Source: Pseudoprimorskyibacter insulae
Lineage (GTDB): Bacteria > Pseudomonadota > Alphaproteobacteria > Rhodobacterales > Rhodobacteraceae
Length of the DNA stretch: 64,000 bases
Direction: 5' to 3'
Assembly: GCF_900302505.1 (NCBI RefSeq)
Contig: NZ_OMOJ01000002.1
Coordinates: 124,001-188,000 of the forward strand
Position 1 is the stretch's first letter. Every line of letters starts with the position of its first letter. The notes under the pieces are model-generated. The model ran no database searches. It saw only the letters and a list, made by a program, of their open reading frames with translations, and had not been told where the DNA came from. The translations under genes were made by a program, and so were the position numbers. Positions 1-9,345 of the stretch are shown here, in pieces.

Positions 1-64
1 CTTTATGCTGCACGACCGTTTGATCCGCGCGGCACAGGTTGGCGTTTCGTCCAACCCTGCGTGA
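1..64 (+). CDS. grpE: C-terminal end of a probable GrpE co-chaperone (partial)
   Basis: The frame open from base 2 to the TGA at 62-64 encodes about 20 residues with the pattern MLHDRLIRAAQVGVSS. This resembles the conserved C-terminal beta-domain end of GrpE (x-L-x-x-R-x-I-R-A-A-x-V-x-V), the nucleotide exchange factor of DnaK. Only the tail lies in the window, so the identification rests on one short motif. The stop is followed by a strong hairpin terminator, which fits the end of a transcription unit. Confidence 0.5.
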   Translation, partial: FMLHDRLIRAAQVGVSSNPA

Positions 65-82
65 TCTGGATTGTTTCATGTG

Positions 83-111
83 AAAAGGGCGGCCAGTTGG
101 CCGCCCTTTTT
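83..111. terminator. Bidirectional Rho-independent terminator
   Basis: A perfect 13-base inverted repeat (83-95 with 98-110) has a GC-rich centre (GGGCGGCCA) flanked by an A-run on the left and a T-run on the right. It can therefore terminate both the leftward end of gabD and the rightward end of the upstream gene. The inner base pairs must open to form the loop. Confidence 0.9.
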
Positions 112-113
112 GT

Positions 114-1589
114 TCATACGCTAAGGCAGACGTATTTCATTTCGAGGTAATCCTCGATGCCGTGATGGCTGCCTTCGCGGCCAAGGCCGGATTGCTTGAC
201 TCCGCCGAACGGTGCCATCTCGGTAGAGATAATGCCGGTGTTCACACCCACGATCCCGTATTCCAATTCTTCGGCCACTTTATACACGCGGCTAAGGTCT
301 TTGGCGTAGAAGTAGGAGGCCAGACCAAAGATCGTGTCATTGGCCATTTCGATCACGTCGTCCACGGTTTCAAACTTGAACAGCGGTGCCAGCGGTCCAA
401 AGGTTTCTTCGGTGGCCACGGCCATATCCTGGGTCACGCCCGTGACAATGGTCGGCGGCAAGAAGTTGCCCGGACCCTGTGTCGGCTGACCATCGCCCAG
501 AATGACCTTTGCGCCCTTGGCAGTTGCGTCGGCGATATGTTCCTGCACCTTGGTGATCGCGTCGGTGTTGATCAGCGGACCAAGATCGGTGCCGGCTTCC
601 AGCCCGTCGCCTACCTTCATCTTTTTCACAGCGGCGGCCAGCTTTTCAGCAAAGGCGTCATAGACACCGGCCTGCACATAGATCCGGTTGGCACAGACAC
701 AGGTCTGCCCATTGTTGCGGAACTTGCACAGGATCGCGCCTTCGACAGCGGCATCAAGATCTGCATCATCGAACACGATGAACGGCGCGTTGCCGCCCAG
801 CTCCATCGAACATTTCATCACCTGATCGGCAGCTTGGCGCAGCAGGATGCGGCCAACCTCGGTGGACCCGGTGAAGGTCAGTTTCCGAACTTTCGGGTTT
901 TCGCAGAATTCCTTGCCGATGTCCGACGACCGCGACGATGGCACCACGTTGAACACGCCCGCAGGAATGCCCGCGCGTTCGGCCAGAACGCCCAGAACAA
1001 TGGCCGACAACGGCGTTTCTGCCGCGGGGCGGGCGACAAAGGCACAGCCCGCCGCCAGCGCAGGTGCGGCTTTGCGGGTGATCATCGCGTTGGGGAAGTT
1101 CCACGGCGTAACCGACGCCGCGACCCCGATCGGTTGCTTCATCACCTGAATGCGCTTGTCGCGCTGGTGGCCGGGGATCAATTCACCGTAGATGCGCTTG
1201 GCTTCTTCGCCGAAGAATTCGACGAAAGACGCACCATAGGCAATCTCGCCCTTGGCCTCGGCCAGCGGCTTGCCCTGTTCGGCGGTCAGGATAGTGCCCA
1301 GATCGTCCTGGTTTTCCATCATCAGGTCGAACCATTTGCGCAGAACCTGCGCCCGTTCTTTCCCGGTCCATTTTGCCCAGTCTTTTTGGGCTTTGTACGC
1401 CGCATCTATCGCGCGGCCACAGTCGTCGCGCGTCATGTCGGCGATTTGCGCAATCACATCGCCCCGCGCGGGGTTGGTCACCTCGAACGTGCTGTCACCA
1501 GAAACCCATTCGCCGTTGATATAGGCGCGGGTCTCTAGCAGGGTCGGGTCTTTCAGAAGTGATTTCAGATCGGTGGTTTGCTTGGACAT
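114..1589 (-). CDS. gabD: NAD(P)-dependent succinate-semialdehyde-type dehydrogenase
   Basis: A 491-residue aldehyde dehydrogenase superfamily protein of full length for the family. It has the N-terminal substrate segment INGEWV, the cofactor-domain motif TPWNFP, the general-base region MELGGNAPFIV and the catalytic cysteine in NNGQTCVCANR. The stretch LTAEQGKPLAEAKGEI and the following VEFFGEEAKRIYGE are typical of GabD, which oxidises succinate semialdehyde to succinate in GABA degradation. The C-terminal PFGGVKQSGLGREG is also characteristic. It ends against the terminator at 83-111 and appears monocistronic. The exact substrate (succinate versus glutarate semialdehyde) cannot be fixed from sequence alone. 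Confidence 0.85.
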   Translation of the reverse strand: MSKQTTDLKSLLKDPTLLETRAYINGEWVSGDSTFEVTNPARGDVIAQIADMTRDDCGRAIDAAYKAQKDWAKWTGKERAQVLRKWFDLMMENQDDLGTILTAEQGKPLAEAKGEIAYGASFVEFFGEEAKRIYGELIPGHQRDKRIQVMKQPIGVAASVTPWNFPNAMITRKAAPALAAGCAFVARPAAETPLSAIVLGVLAERAGIPAGVFNVVPSSRSSDIGKEFCENPKVRKLTFTGSTEVGRILLRQAADQVMKCSMELGGNAPFIVFDDADLDAAVEGAILCKFRNNGQTCVCANRIYVQAGVYDAFAEKLAAAVKKMKVGDGLEAGTDLGPLINTDAITKVQEHIADATAKGAKVILGDGQPTQGPGNFLPPTIVTGVTQDMAVATEETFGPLAPLFKFETVDDVIEMANDTIFGLASYFYAKDLSRVYKVAEELEYGIVGVNTGIISTEMAPFGGVKQSGLGREGSHHGIEDYLEMKYVCLSV

Positions 1590-1689
1590 AAAGCAGGCTC
1601 CTCCATTAAGGTTGGCGTATTCTCACCACGACGCTGCGCCGGTGTCTAGGACAGGGCTACAGTGTCTTCCAGCAGACGGAGGTCGCGCC

Positions 1690-2478
1690 ATGGATTTTGA
1701 CGACGCCTATTCAAATGCGGCCTATATCCCTGGCGCCGCCGACTACCCTCCAAGGTGGGAACAGCAGGCCGCCGAGTTCAGATCGCGGATGGCAGATCTT
1801 GGTCGGGCTGATTTGGGCGCGCCCTATGGGCCTTCGGATCGGCAAGCCTATGATCTGTTCCGTCCCGAGTCTGATTCGCGGGGGTTGGTGATCTTTGTCC
1901 ATGGCGGATATTGGATAAGGTTCCACCGACACTTCTGGTCGCATCTGGCGGCGGGCCCCTTGGCGCGGGGCTGGACGGTCGCGATGCCAAGCTATGATCT
2001 TTGCCCTGATGTCAGCATTGCCCAGATCTCGCTGCAAATCGCGTCCGCGATTACTGCAATTGCCGCCACGGTGTCGGGGCCGATCCGGCTATGTGGTCAC
2101 TCGGCCGGGGGCCACCTTGTTTCACGTGTGACGCAGGATGACCTGCTGCCAGACGATGTCCGGGCCCGTATCGAACTGGTGATGCCAATTTCGCCCGTCA
2201 CCGATCTGCGTCCGCTGATCCACACTGCGATGAATGTCGATTTCAAAATGACCGAGGCTTCCGCCGCTGACGAAAGTCCGGCGATGAAACCGGCCCCTGA
2301 TATCCCGTCGCTGGTCTGGGTTGGGGCAGATGAACGGCCCGTTTTCTTGGATCAGTCGCGCTGGCTTTCTGAGGCGTGGAAGGTGCCAATGGTGGTTGAT
2401 CCGGCGCGCCACCATTTCGATGTGATCGACGGGTTGGCTTTGCCGCGCAGTGCGATGACCAATATGCTGCTCATGTGA
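1690..2478 (+). CDS. Alpha/beta hydrolase, arylformamidase (KynB)-like
   Basis: A 262-residue serine hydrolase. The ATG at 1690 is preceded by ACGGAGG at a good distance and was chosen over an upstream in-frame GTG, whose extension looks non-coding. Visible motifs are the oxyanion-hole HGGYW (71-75), the nucleophile elbow GHSAGG with Ser138, an acidic residue in WVGADE and the C-terminal histidine in ARHHFDV. The N-terminal DDAYSNAAYIPGAADYPPRW is typical of the KynB/arylformamidase-like branch. Those enzymes hydrolyse N-formylkynurenine or related small amides and esters. No kynurenine genes lie nearby, so the substrate is open. It is divergent from gabD, with start codons about 100 bases apart. 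Confidence 0.75.
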   Translation: MDFDDAYSNAAYIPGAADYPPRWEQQAAEFRSRMADLGRADLGAPYGPSDRQAYDLFRPESDSRGLVIFVHGGYWIRFHRHFWSHLAAGPLARGWTVAMPSYDLCPDVSIAQISLQIASAITAIAATVSGPIRLCGHSAGGHLVSRVTQDDLLPDDVRARIELVMPISPVTDLRPLIHTAMNVDFKMTEASAADESPAMKPAPDIPSLVWVGADERPVFLDQSRWLSEAWKVPMVVDPARHHFDVIDGLALPRSAMTNMLLM

Positions 2479-2636
2479 CCTATGCGGCCACGTTTTCCCC
2501 GATAGGCGGAGTGAATCCCTACTTTTCAACCCTTTGCAGTTTTGCCACAGTTCCCCCAAATCCGCGCATATGCCCGGTGTAAAGCAGATTAACATTACCC
2601 ATATCTCTGAAAAGACTTTCAGACAGGAGGTGGCCC

Positions 2637-3713
2637 ATGGCCGATTTTGAAACACAGGTTCGTCAGTCACAGGCACAAGTTGCCGCCGCGCAGGAACAGA
2701 TTACCGAACTCACCACCCGGATCGAAACCGCGCGCTCAAAGATGAAGGCCGGCGATGATGTCAGCATCGATATCGAAAACGCTTCGCTGGAAGACGTTCA
2801 TGCCCATACCGACGTGATGAACGCGAACATCGCCGAGCTGATTATGGGCCTCGACGATGTGACCGCCGCGTTTTCGAAAGATTTCGACGACATGCGGTCC
2901 AAGACGGGCTGGGAAAGCTTTGTCGGCATCTTTTCAAAGGGCAAATCGGATTCGATGCGCCAAGACCGGATCAAGACGGCGAACATTGATGACAAACTGC
3001 AAGACTTGATCGCCAAGTCCGACGTCATCGTTCGTTTGCTCGAAGGTCAGTTGGACCTGCTGACCGACCAGAAAACCAAGGTTGAGGCGAACCTGTCGGA
3101 AACCTTGACCGAACGTGAAACCACTGTGGCCGAACTTGAAGCTGTGAAGGCTGAAATCGCGGGCATGGACCCGGCGATTATCACGCTGGAAAACAAGATC
3201 GCCGTGGAACAAGACGCGGCAGCCCGCACCGCGCTTGAATCTGAGCTTGCCGCAATGAACGCCAAGTACAACGAACTGGTGCAGCAAGAGCAGGTGAAAC
3301 TGGCCAAAAGCCAGACGTTGGAACGTTACATCGAGAAGGGCAAAACCTGGATCGACTCGCTTCAGAACCAAGCCGCTACGCAGATGGTGCTGATTAACAA
3401 GCTGCAAACAGACACGAAACAGCGTGTGGTTCTGTATGATGCCCTGACCAAATCGTTGAAGACGGCGCAGCAGCAGGACGTCGCGCACCGGATCAACGAA
3501 ATCGGCGTCGCGACCGACAAAGAGGCGCAGACCGCGATGGCGGCGATTGGCTCGGCGACGAACCAGAAAATGGCCGACATGCTGGAAGCGCACGAAGGTC
3601 ATATGGTCTTTGCCCGGAACATTCTGGAACAAAAGGCCAAGGCGGATGAACGTTTTGCCCGCCGGTTCGCCAAGATCGTCGAAAAGCACGACAAGAACCT
3701 CTATGGCAATTGA
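2637..3713 (+). CDS. Coiled-coil protein of unknown function, first gene of AAA+ operon
   Basis: A 358-residue, highly charged, mostly helical protein with no signal peptide or membrane segment. Residues 1-35 and about 115-260 have strong heptad character (for example QVAAAQEQITELTTRIE), and the C-terminus is basic. I do not recognise a family with certainty; the look is of a cytoplasmic filament-like or scaffold protein. The start is supported by a strong AGGAGGT at 2625-2631. The 158 bases upstream presumably hold the operon promoter. It overlaps the next gene by 11 bases, so translation is probably coupled, and it likely works with the downstream ATPase and membrane proteins. Confidence 0.7.
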   Translation: MADFETQVRQSQAQVAAAQEQITELTTRIETARSKMKAGDDVSIDIENASLEDVHAHTDVMNANIAELIMGLDDVTAAFSKDFDDMRSKTGWESFVGIFSKGKSDSMRQDRIKTANIDDKLQDLIAKSDVIVRLLEGQLDLLTDQKTKVEANLSETLTERETTVAELEAVKAEIAGMDPAIITLENKIAVEQDAAARTALESELAAMNAKYNELVQQEQVKLAKSQTLERYIEKGKTWIDSLQNQAATQMVLINKLQTDTKQRVVLYDALTKSLKTAQQQDVAHRINEIGVATDKEAQTAMAAIGSATNQKMADMLEAHEGHMVFARNILEQKAKADERFARRFAKIVEKHDKNLYGN

Positions 3714-3984
3714 TCTGGCTTCAGTCGGCGCGTCCCTTGTGGGTTTCACTGCGATCTTTTCGCTGTTTGAAGCTCACAAGGCAGGAGGCTGGCGCGCGTT
3801 GTTTTCAGGCAAGCGGTGGCACCCGTTGGTCATCGCGGCCATACTTTTTGGCTTGGCTGGAATCGTCGGCGACGTGGTCGAGGCCCGATACAGTTTGCAG
3901 GCTCGCATGGTCTTCCTGTTTGGCGTTGCCGCGCTCGCCGTAGGGTTTGCAATGTTCAAAAAGCGTCGAAAGGCAAACGCATGA
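3703..3984 (+). CDS. Small integral membrane protein
   Basis: A 93-residue protein beginning MAIDLASVGAS. It has about three hydrophobic segments (roughly residues 5-22, 40-60 and 66-84) and ends in a basic tail KKRRKANA. The start lies 11 bases inside the preceding gene, and the stop overlaps the next ATG (ATGA at 3981). No family is recognised. Its position suggests it anchors the coiled-coil protein or the ATPase system at the membrane. Confidence 0.65.
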   Translation: MAIDLASVGASLVGFTAIFSLFEAHKAGGWRALFSGKRWHPLVIAAILFGLAGIVGDVVEARYSLQARMVFLFGVAALAVGFAMFKKRRKANA

Positions 3985-5099
3985 ACAATCCGTCCGCCGA
4001 TCATCGGGGTATCACCGATACCTTTGCCAGTCGGCGCTACTTTGCGAAATTCGAGTCTATTACGGCCCATTTGGGTCGAGTCGCTGCCGTTCTTCAGGCC
4101 GAAGGCGCACTGACCAAAGAAGAAGTCGCGGTGATGAACCGCTACATTCGCGGCATTGCCTATACGTTCAAGGCGCTCAGCATGAAGTACCTGTTGGTGG
4201 GCCGCGATACCGGGCAATTCTTCGGCTCGCTCAATATGGACACCACCGAAAGCGGTTTCCCGGTGTTCAATGAACTGCTGGTTATGGCCAATGATGCGCA
4301 ACAGGCTGATCGTCATTTGGCGGGGATGCCTTCGGTTGAGGCGTTGAAAGACCAGATGGTTGAAACGATCATCGGGGAACAGACAATCCCGACGCGGTTG
4401 CAATTTGCCCTGTCGCAGCGGCTCTATTACGAGGAATTGCAGCGCGGACACCTGTTCTGGGCGCAGAATGATCCAGTAGTCACATGGCTAAGCGGCGTTG
4501 GCGACCGGCGCACCTATCTGGTGCATTGGGCGGTTTATGACAGCCAGGTCAACCTGCCGACCATTTACCTGATGGAATTGCAGGACACAGGCCGCGTTGC
4601 ATTGCCCAAGGATCAACGTCGCTGGCCCGAAGTGCAGGCGCATCTAATGGGGCAAGCGCTTGGCGGGTTGAAATTGCTGACCATCGCCAAGGGCTTTGAT
4701 GAAAGCTTCGACGATCTGCACCCCAAACGGCTGCGTCGGTTCCACATCGGGCCGATGTATTCGCACAGCTACACCCAACAATTCGGCCCGATCCGTGAAG
4801 TTCTGGAAAAGGCCGACGCGCCGGTTGGCCAAGATTGGGCATTGGCCTGGACAGAAGAGACGCTGGAAAGCGAACGGGTCGAAAGCGAACGGTCCGGTTG
4901 GTTCGGCACGGTCGAACGTGAGGTCTTCGCGCTCGATCCATTCTCGGGCCGCGGGGCCGATCTGGGCGCGACCCGGATGGATCGGGCCATCATCTTGCCG
5001 GAACGCCCGTTTCAGCAATTGGCCGAGCTGAACCCGCCCGGATTTGCATCAGTGCGGAAATTCGTGGTCAGCGATACGGGCCGGGTTCTGAGTTACTGA
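3981..5099 (+). CDS. Conserved hypothetical protein of AAA+ operon
   Basis: A 372-residue soluble protein starting MNNPSADHRGITD at the ATGA overlap with the upstream gene; any in-frame upstream extension would run through the small membrane gene and is rejected. The N-terminal 140 residues look helical and the remainder mixed alpha/beta. No nucleotide-binding or catalytic motif is evident and I do not recognise the family. It ends 69 bases before the ATPase gene. Confidence 0.65.
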   Translation: MNNPSADHRGITDTFASRRYFAKFESITAHLGRVAAVLQAEGALTKEEVAVMNRYIRGIAYTFKALSMKYLLVGRDTGQFFGSLNMDTTESGFPVFNELLVMANDAQQADRHLAGMPSVEALKDQMVETIIGEQTIPTRLQFALSQRLYYEELQRGHLFWAQNDPVVTWLSGVGDRRTYLVHWAVYDSQVNLPTIYLMELQDTGRVALPKDQRRWPEVQAHLMGQALGGLKLLTIAKGFDESFDDLHPKRLRRFHIGPMYSHSYTQQFGPIREVLEKADAPVGQDWALAWTEETLESERVESERSGWFGTVEREVFALDPFSGRGADLGATRMDRAIILPERPFQQLAELNPPGFASVRKFVVSDTGRVLSY

Positions 5100-5168
5100 G
5101 CCTGCACTTGCCTTGCGACGGGGCGTCCGACGCAAAGGTTGATGGATTTCTAAAGGAAGGGCGCGATT

Positions 5169-7088
5169 ATGAGCCTGACAAGCGATTTGATGGAACTGCG
5201 CGAAGAAGACATTCGTGCGCATTACGCAGCGGCTGCGGCTATGTTGGCTGGCTTTGACCACGCGCCGCGTATTGGCAAACCGGTGGCCCAAACCGCTGAG
5301 GTGCGTTCGCCCGGCATTGTGCAAACCCGGCGGTTCCGATCGACAACACCGGGGTTGGCCACACGTCAGACCGCGCGACCCGAAGGCGTACAGATCATCG
5401 CCCGGATCGAAGCGGCGGATGACGATGATCCGCTTGTCTCTCCCGTGCAGGCAACTGCCATTCAGGCCCTGCGCCGGGCTTTGTCCGTTGCATTGGCCAT
5501 TGGTGAAACGATGAGCGAGGCAACGGGCCTTGCCGATCTGAAACGCGCCAACCTGCAAGGATCGTTGCCTGCGGATCGCAAAGTCGCGTTTTCGACCCTT
5601 CTGGCACAAGAGGCGCTGGCCGTCGGTCATGTGTTTGCCAATGTGCTGGCCTTCTTGATGGGGCCGCATGCGTCAGAGGCATCGGTTGAGGTTGGCGACG
5701 TCCAAGAAGTTCTGACCGACAACGCGCCGTTGATGTTGCACGGGCTGCTCTGGGAATTGGATCAGGACATTGCCAAACATGCCTCCGACGATGCGCGGCT
5801 GGTGGCGACCCTGATTGCCTTCGCCGATCAAGTGATGGAGAAAATAGGGCTCAGAGACGATTTGGGCTGGTTTAGTGACAGATCTTTCCGAATTGAGGCC
5901 GATGATCTGACCCTGCGCGGCTATACCCCTGCGCGTAAGGGCAAGGGCACGACCCTGACCATGCAGTTCAAAAAACCGACCGAGGTTGTGGGCAACCATA
6001 TCGCAAAATATCAGGCGATGCGTTTGGCCAAGATGCTGATGGCCTATGATTTTGATCGCCGCCTGAACCCGTTTGCCGAATTGGGTGGGTTCATCTTTAC
6101 CTTCATGGGCGATGGCAAGCCGGGCACCGGCAAAACCACTCTGATCCAGATGATGGCGGGGCTGATCAACGATTACTGTCAGGTCGCGGGCTACACGTTC
6201 CGGTATCAGAACTTCGGCATCGACAATATCGACAGCTATCAGGGCAAATCGGGCCAGAACGCGAAGGCGTTTGTGCAAAATGTGCTTGATCCCGGTGTGA
6301 TCGGCTTTGGCACCATCGACGATATCGATCAAATCGCCGGTAAACGCGGGGACCGTCAGTCCAGCGCTGGCCAGCAAGAGGTGACCGCCGTGTTCATGGA
6401 GGCATTTGCCGGGGCCAATACCGTTGTGCGCGGCAATTGTACCTTTGGCATGTTCTCGAACTACCCCGAGAACGTGGACGATGCGCTGCGCCAACGGGCC
6501 GGGGCGCGATTCTTGGTCGATGGCCCACAAACCCGCGAGGATTACATCGACATTCTGTCCTTGCTGATGGGCAAAAAGCACAACATCCCGCTGGGCGATC
6601 ACGATTTGATGGCCGCGCAAGAGATCAAGCGCGCCGTCGCTCGCAGCTTTGAAACCCACAATCGCCCGCAAGAGGCGGGGCTTTTGGCCGTTTTCGACCG
6701 TGTTAGAGACGATGTCGGCGATCTGACCACGCTAGCGAAAATGGGTGCCTACCTGAAAGCGATCCAACAAGCGGATGAGCGCTTCACCGGTCGCGCGATC
6801 AAGAACATCACCGATGCGGTGAAGGTTCGCGCGATGGATTTCGAACTGCCTGACGAATGGATGGAGCAGCCCGACCTGTTCCTGACCAAAGACTACGCCA
6901 CCAAAACCGCGATGATCGAAGAGCTGCGCAAGCCCATCACCGCCGACATGGTTCTGCAAGAAATCAACCGCTACGCCGACAGCGAATTCCGCTATGCCGA
7001 TAAATCTGACGAGGTCGCCATCGAAACCATGGTCCGCGACTTTGGCCGTCAGGAAGAGGCAAAGCGCCGGTATCTGGGAGGGAAGTGA
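5169..7088 (+). CDS. AAA+ family ATPase
   Basis: A 639-residue ATPase. The first 300 residues are a helical domain of unknown role. The AAA+ core follows, with Walker A GDGKPGTGKTT near residue 315, a Walker B-like IGFGTIDDIDQ near 378-388 and an arginine-rich segment DDALRQRAGARF around 440 that could carry the arginine finger. The Walker B acidic pair is D-D rather than the usual D-E. The C-terminal part is helical, consistent with an AAA+ lid. Its stop overlaps the ATG of the next gene (TGATG). It is the only recognisable enzyme of the operon and is probably the motor acting on, or assembling, the coiled-coil and membrane components. Confidence 0.8.
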   Translation: MSLTSDLMELREEDIRAHYAAAAAMLAGFDHAPRIGKPVAQTAEVRSPGIVQTRRFRSTTPGLATRQTARPEGVQIIARIEAADDDDPLVSPVQATAIQALRRALSVALAIGETMSEATGLADLKRANLQGSLPADRKVAFSTLLAQEALAVGHVFANVLAFLMGPHASEASVEVGDVQEVLTDNAPLMLHGLLWELDQDIAKHASDDARLVATLIAFADQVMEKIGLRDDLGWFSDRSFRIEADDLTLRGYTPARKGKGTTLTMQFKKPTEVVGNHIAKYQAMRLAKMLMAYDFDRRLNPFAELGGFIFTFMGDGKPGTGKTTLIQMMAGLINDYCQVAGYTFRYQNFGIDNIDSYQGKSGQNAKAFVQNVLDPGVIGFGTIDDIDQIAGKRGDRQSSAGQQEVTAVFMEAFAGANTVVRGNCTFGMFSNYPENVDDALRQRAGARFLVDGPQTREDYIDILSLLMGKKHNIPLGDHDLMAAQEIKRAVARSFETHNRPQEAGLLAVFDRVRDDVGDLTTLAKMGAYLKAIQQADERFTGRAIKNITDAVKVRAMDFELPDEWMEQPDLFLTKDYATKTAMIEELRKPITADMVLQEINRYADSEFRYADKSDEVAIETMVRDFGRQEEAKRRYLGGK

Positions 7089-8419
7089 TGCAACGCCTCA
7101 TCCAATCTGGCCTGATGTTTGGCAACCTGATCCCTGTCACCAGCCCCGCGTTGGTGGAGCGGTACAATCGGGCGCTTCAGCACTTGACGGGCAAGACGAC
7201 TGGTCTGACCGATTTCCATATCGACATCTCGGGCTTTTCGCCGGAAATCGGGGATGAGTTTGATGACCCGCTCTACCTCAACCAAAATGGGGTGAACCGG
7301 CAGTTCATCTTGCTGACCACTCGCCAGAAAACCGCGCCATTGCTGAATGCCCAGTTCTCGGCCAGCCGGTCCATTCTGCGGCGGTTCATTGAGACGAACG
7401 AAAGCCAGTTGTTTGCCCTGACCGCACGGGACGTGGTGATTGGCGAATTGCTCAATTCCGTGTTCATGGCCGATACGCCGCGCCGGTTGTTCGCTATCCG
7501 CAAGCTGACGGTTGAGGCGGATACGGTCGGCGGCACGGTGCGCGATGCCACTGCGCTGGGCCAGAAGGTTGATCAGTTCAAATCGCGCGAAGATGCGTGG
7601 TTCGATGATGTGCTGATCGCTGAGATGATCTCGCTCTCCAAGCGGACGGGGGACATTGTGCGCAATCCGGTAAGGCTCAAACATATGGAGTTTGATCTGC
7701 CGAATTTCTGGACGGCGCATTTTGGCGGTCTGTACCTGTTTCGCGGTCCGCAAGAGCCTGCGCTGATCTGCGCGGGCGATAAGGTGACCGATGTGCCGAT
7801 TGACCGGGTGATCGGCCTGCAAGATCGCAACCGTTTGGCCATGTTCCTTGAGCGGAACAATCTGGCCGAACCCTTGGTGCGGTCGCGCGGGATCAATGCC
7901 GCCGATATTCTGCGTCAAAAGATGGATTTCATCGTCGTCGATGTGGCGCAGGATCTGGGCATTGATCTGGCCGGGGCGACGCGCAGCGATATGCGCCGGA
8001 TCACCCGTCAGGTCGCGGGCCAACTGCCCGAGGAATGGCATGGGCTGGATGCGCTGCTGCGTTGGGCTGAAGGCACCGGGGCTTGGCCGCGCATCACCTC
8101 CGATCATCCGGCGTATTTCTATTCGCTTCGGGCGTCGGACCATTCGGATGCGGCCTTGGTCAATCGCTTGCTGGCCGAGCTGACAACCAAGGACGTTCGG
8201 CAGCTTTTCATCTGCCACAAAGAACTGTTCTATAGGCTCTATTCCACGTGGAACGACACGAAGCGCGCCTATGTGGCCGATTTCCTGAAACGGGAATATC
8301 TGGCAGATAAGGCCGGGGCCCGTGCCGCGCTATTTGGTCATGATGCCCCGATGGAGGCACCCGAGCCGGATGATTTGATCGACCGTGTTGGCCCTTGGGG
8401 CGCAGTCAGGAGGACGTGA
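7088..8419 (+). CDS. Conserved hypothetical protein translationally coupled to the ATPase
   Basis: A 443-residue soluble protein. The ATG at 7088 shares its A with the TGA of the ATPase gene; a GTG immediately before it is an alternative. No catalytic motif is recognised. A central region (roughly 95-230) has the charged helical and strand pattern of a regulatory or partner domain. The one-base overlap suggests a stoichiometric partner of the ATPase. Confidence 0.65.
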   Translation: MQRLIQSGLMFGNLIPVTSPALVERYNRALQHLTGKTTGLTDFHIDISGFSPEIGDEFDDPLYLNQNGVNRQFILLTTRQKTAPLLNAQFSASRSILRRFIETNESQLFALTARDVVIGELLNSVFMADTPRRLFAIRKLTVEADTVGGTVRDATALGQKVDQFKSREDAWFDDVLIAEMISLSKRTGDIVRNPVRLKHMEFDLPNFWTAHFGGLYLFRGPQEPALICAGDKVTDVPIDRVIGLQDRNRLAMFLERNNLAEPLVRSRGINAADILRQKMDFIVVDVAQDLGIDLAGATRSDMRRITRQVAGQLPEEWHGLDALLRWAEGTGAWPRITSDHPAYFYSLRASDHSDAALVNRLLAELTTKDVRQLFICHKELFYRLYSTWNDTKRAYVADFLKREYLADKAGARAALFGHDAPMEAPEPDDLIDRVGPWGAVRRT

Positions 8420-8420
8420 A

Positions 8421-8687
8421 ATGCTTGCTTTAGCCCGATTGCTGATTATGGCGTTGATCGCGTTGACCGTGGTCTATGTTTCGGTGTCGCTTTATTCGCG
8501 TGCTGTCCGGCGCGGAAAACTTTCACGCGCTTGGGACGAAGAGGGTTTGTCCGGCGACCGTGATACCTATATCCGAGAGGGGCTTGAGGAATACGACCGG
8601 TCCCTGCGGCGCAAGCTGATCTTGGGCGTGTATATCGTTCCGCTCGCCCTTGTGGCGCTTATCGTCTATCTGACCAATTTTCACTGA
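8421..8687 (+). CDS. Small membrane protein, two transmembrane segments
   Basis: An 88-residue protein starting MLALARLLIMAL, with AGGAGG at 8409-8414 as ribosome binding site. One hydrophobic segment lies near the N-terminus (about 5-25) and one at the C-terminus (about 65-85). Between them is a charged loop containing WDEEG and DRDTYIREGLEEYDR. No family function is known to me. It lies 1 base after the previous stop. Confidence 0.6.
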   Translation: MLALARLLIMALIALTVVYVSVSLYSRAVRRGKLSRAWDEEGLSGDRDTYIREGLEEYDRSLRRKLILGVYIVPLALVALIVYLTNFH

Positions 8688-8697
8688 AAGGACGGTC

Positions 8698-9345
8698 ATG
8701 ACCTATGTGAAATGGATTTTTGCAATCCTGTTCTGGGGGCTGGTGGCGGCCTTCTTCCACTATACGCTGCCGCAGCATGACGTGGCGCAGATTGTCGGCA
8801 CCGAAAACCGCCGGATTGATTTTGGCGAAAACTCGATCTTCTGGGCCGCGCCGGATGCCGGCACGGCGGCGGGTGCCAACCGCGATGTGTTCTTCATTCA
8901 GACCCGCACGCCCGATGGTAATGTGATGGTCTACCGGAATGAGGATACGGGCTGGGGGTGGCCGCCGTATTTCAAGTTCGACACCTCGAACCTACAGGCC
9001 GAGGCGCAATCGCTTGTATCGACCTCGGGTGCGCCCCAGTGGGTTGTTGTGACGCATTACGGCTGGCGCAATGAATTCCTGACGATCTTCCCCAACGCAA
9101 TTGGGGTGAAGGCGGTGGACCGGCCCGATCTGAATATCATTCCGTGGCTGAACATCATCATCCTGACCGTGTTTTTCGCGATTGTCTGGGCGATCTGGTC
9201 GCGCTGGCGCAGGTTCCGCCGCAACCGCATCGACCCGGTGCTGGAAGATGTCGGCGACAGTTTTGAGGCGGCGGGCGATTCATTCGCCGAAAAGCGCGGA
9301 CGGTTCAGCCGCTGGATAGACAGTTGGCGGTCGAAAACGCGCTGA
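8698..9345 (+). CDS. Membrane protein with extracytoplasmic domain, end of AAA+ operon
   Basis: A 215-residue protein. An N-terminal membrane segment (about 5-22) is followed by about 120 residues that are probably periplasmic, then a second membrane segment (about 150-170) and a basic, charged cytoplasmic tail. The domain between the segments has aromatic-rich beta character (DTGWGWPPYFKFD). No homologous family is recognised. The last 41 bases overlap the end of the convergent gene on the other strand. Confidence 0.6.
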   Translation: MTYVKWIFAILFWGLVAAFFHYTLPQHDVAQIVGTENRRIDFGENSIFWAAPDAGTAAGANRDVFFIQTRTPDGNVMVYRNEDTGWGWPPYFKFDTSNLQAEAQSLVSTSGAPQWVVVTHYGWRNEFLTIFPNAIGVKAVDRPDLNIIPWLNIIILTVFFAIVWAIWSRWRRFRRNRIDPVLEDVGDSFEAAGDSFAEKRGRFSRWIDSWRSKTR

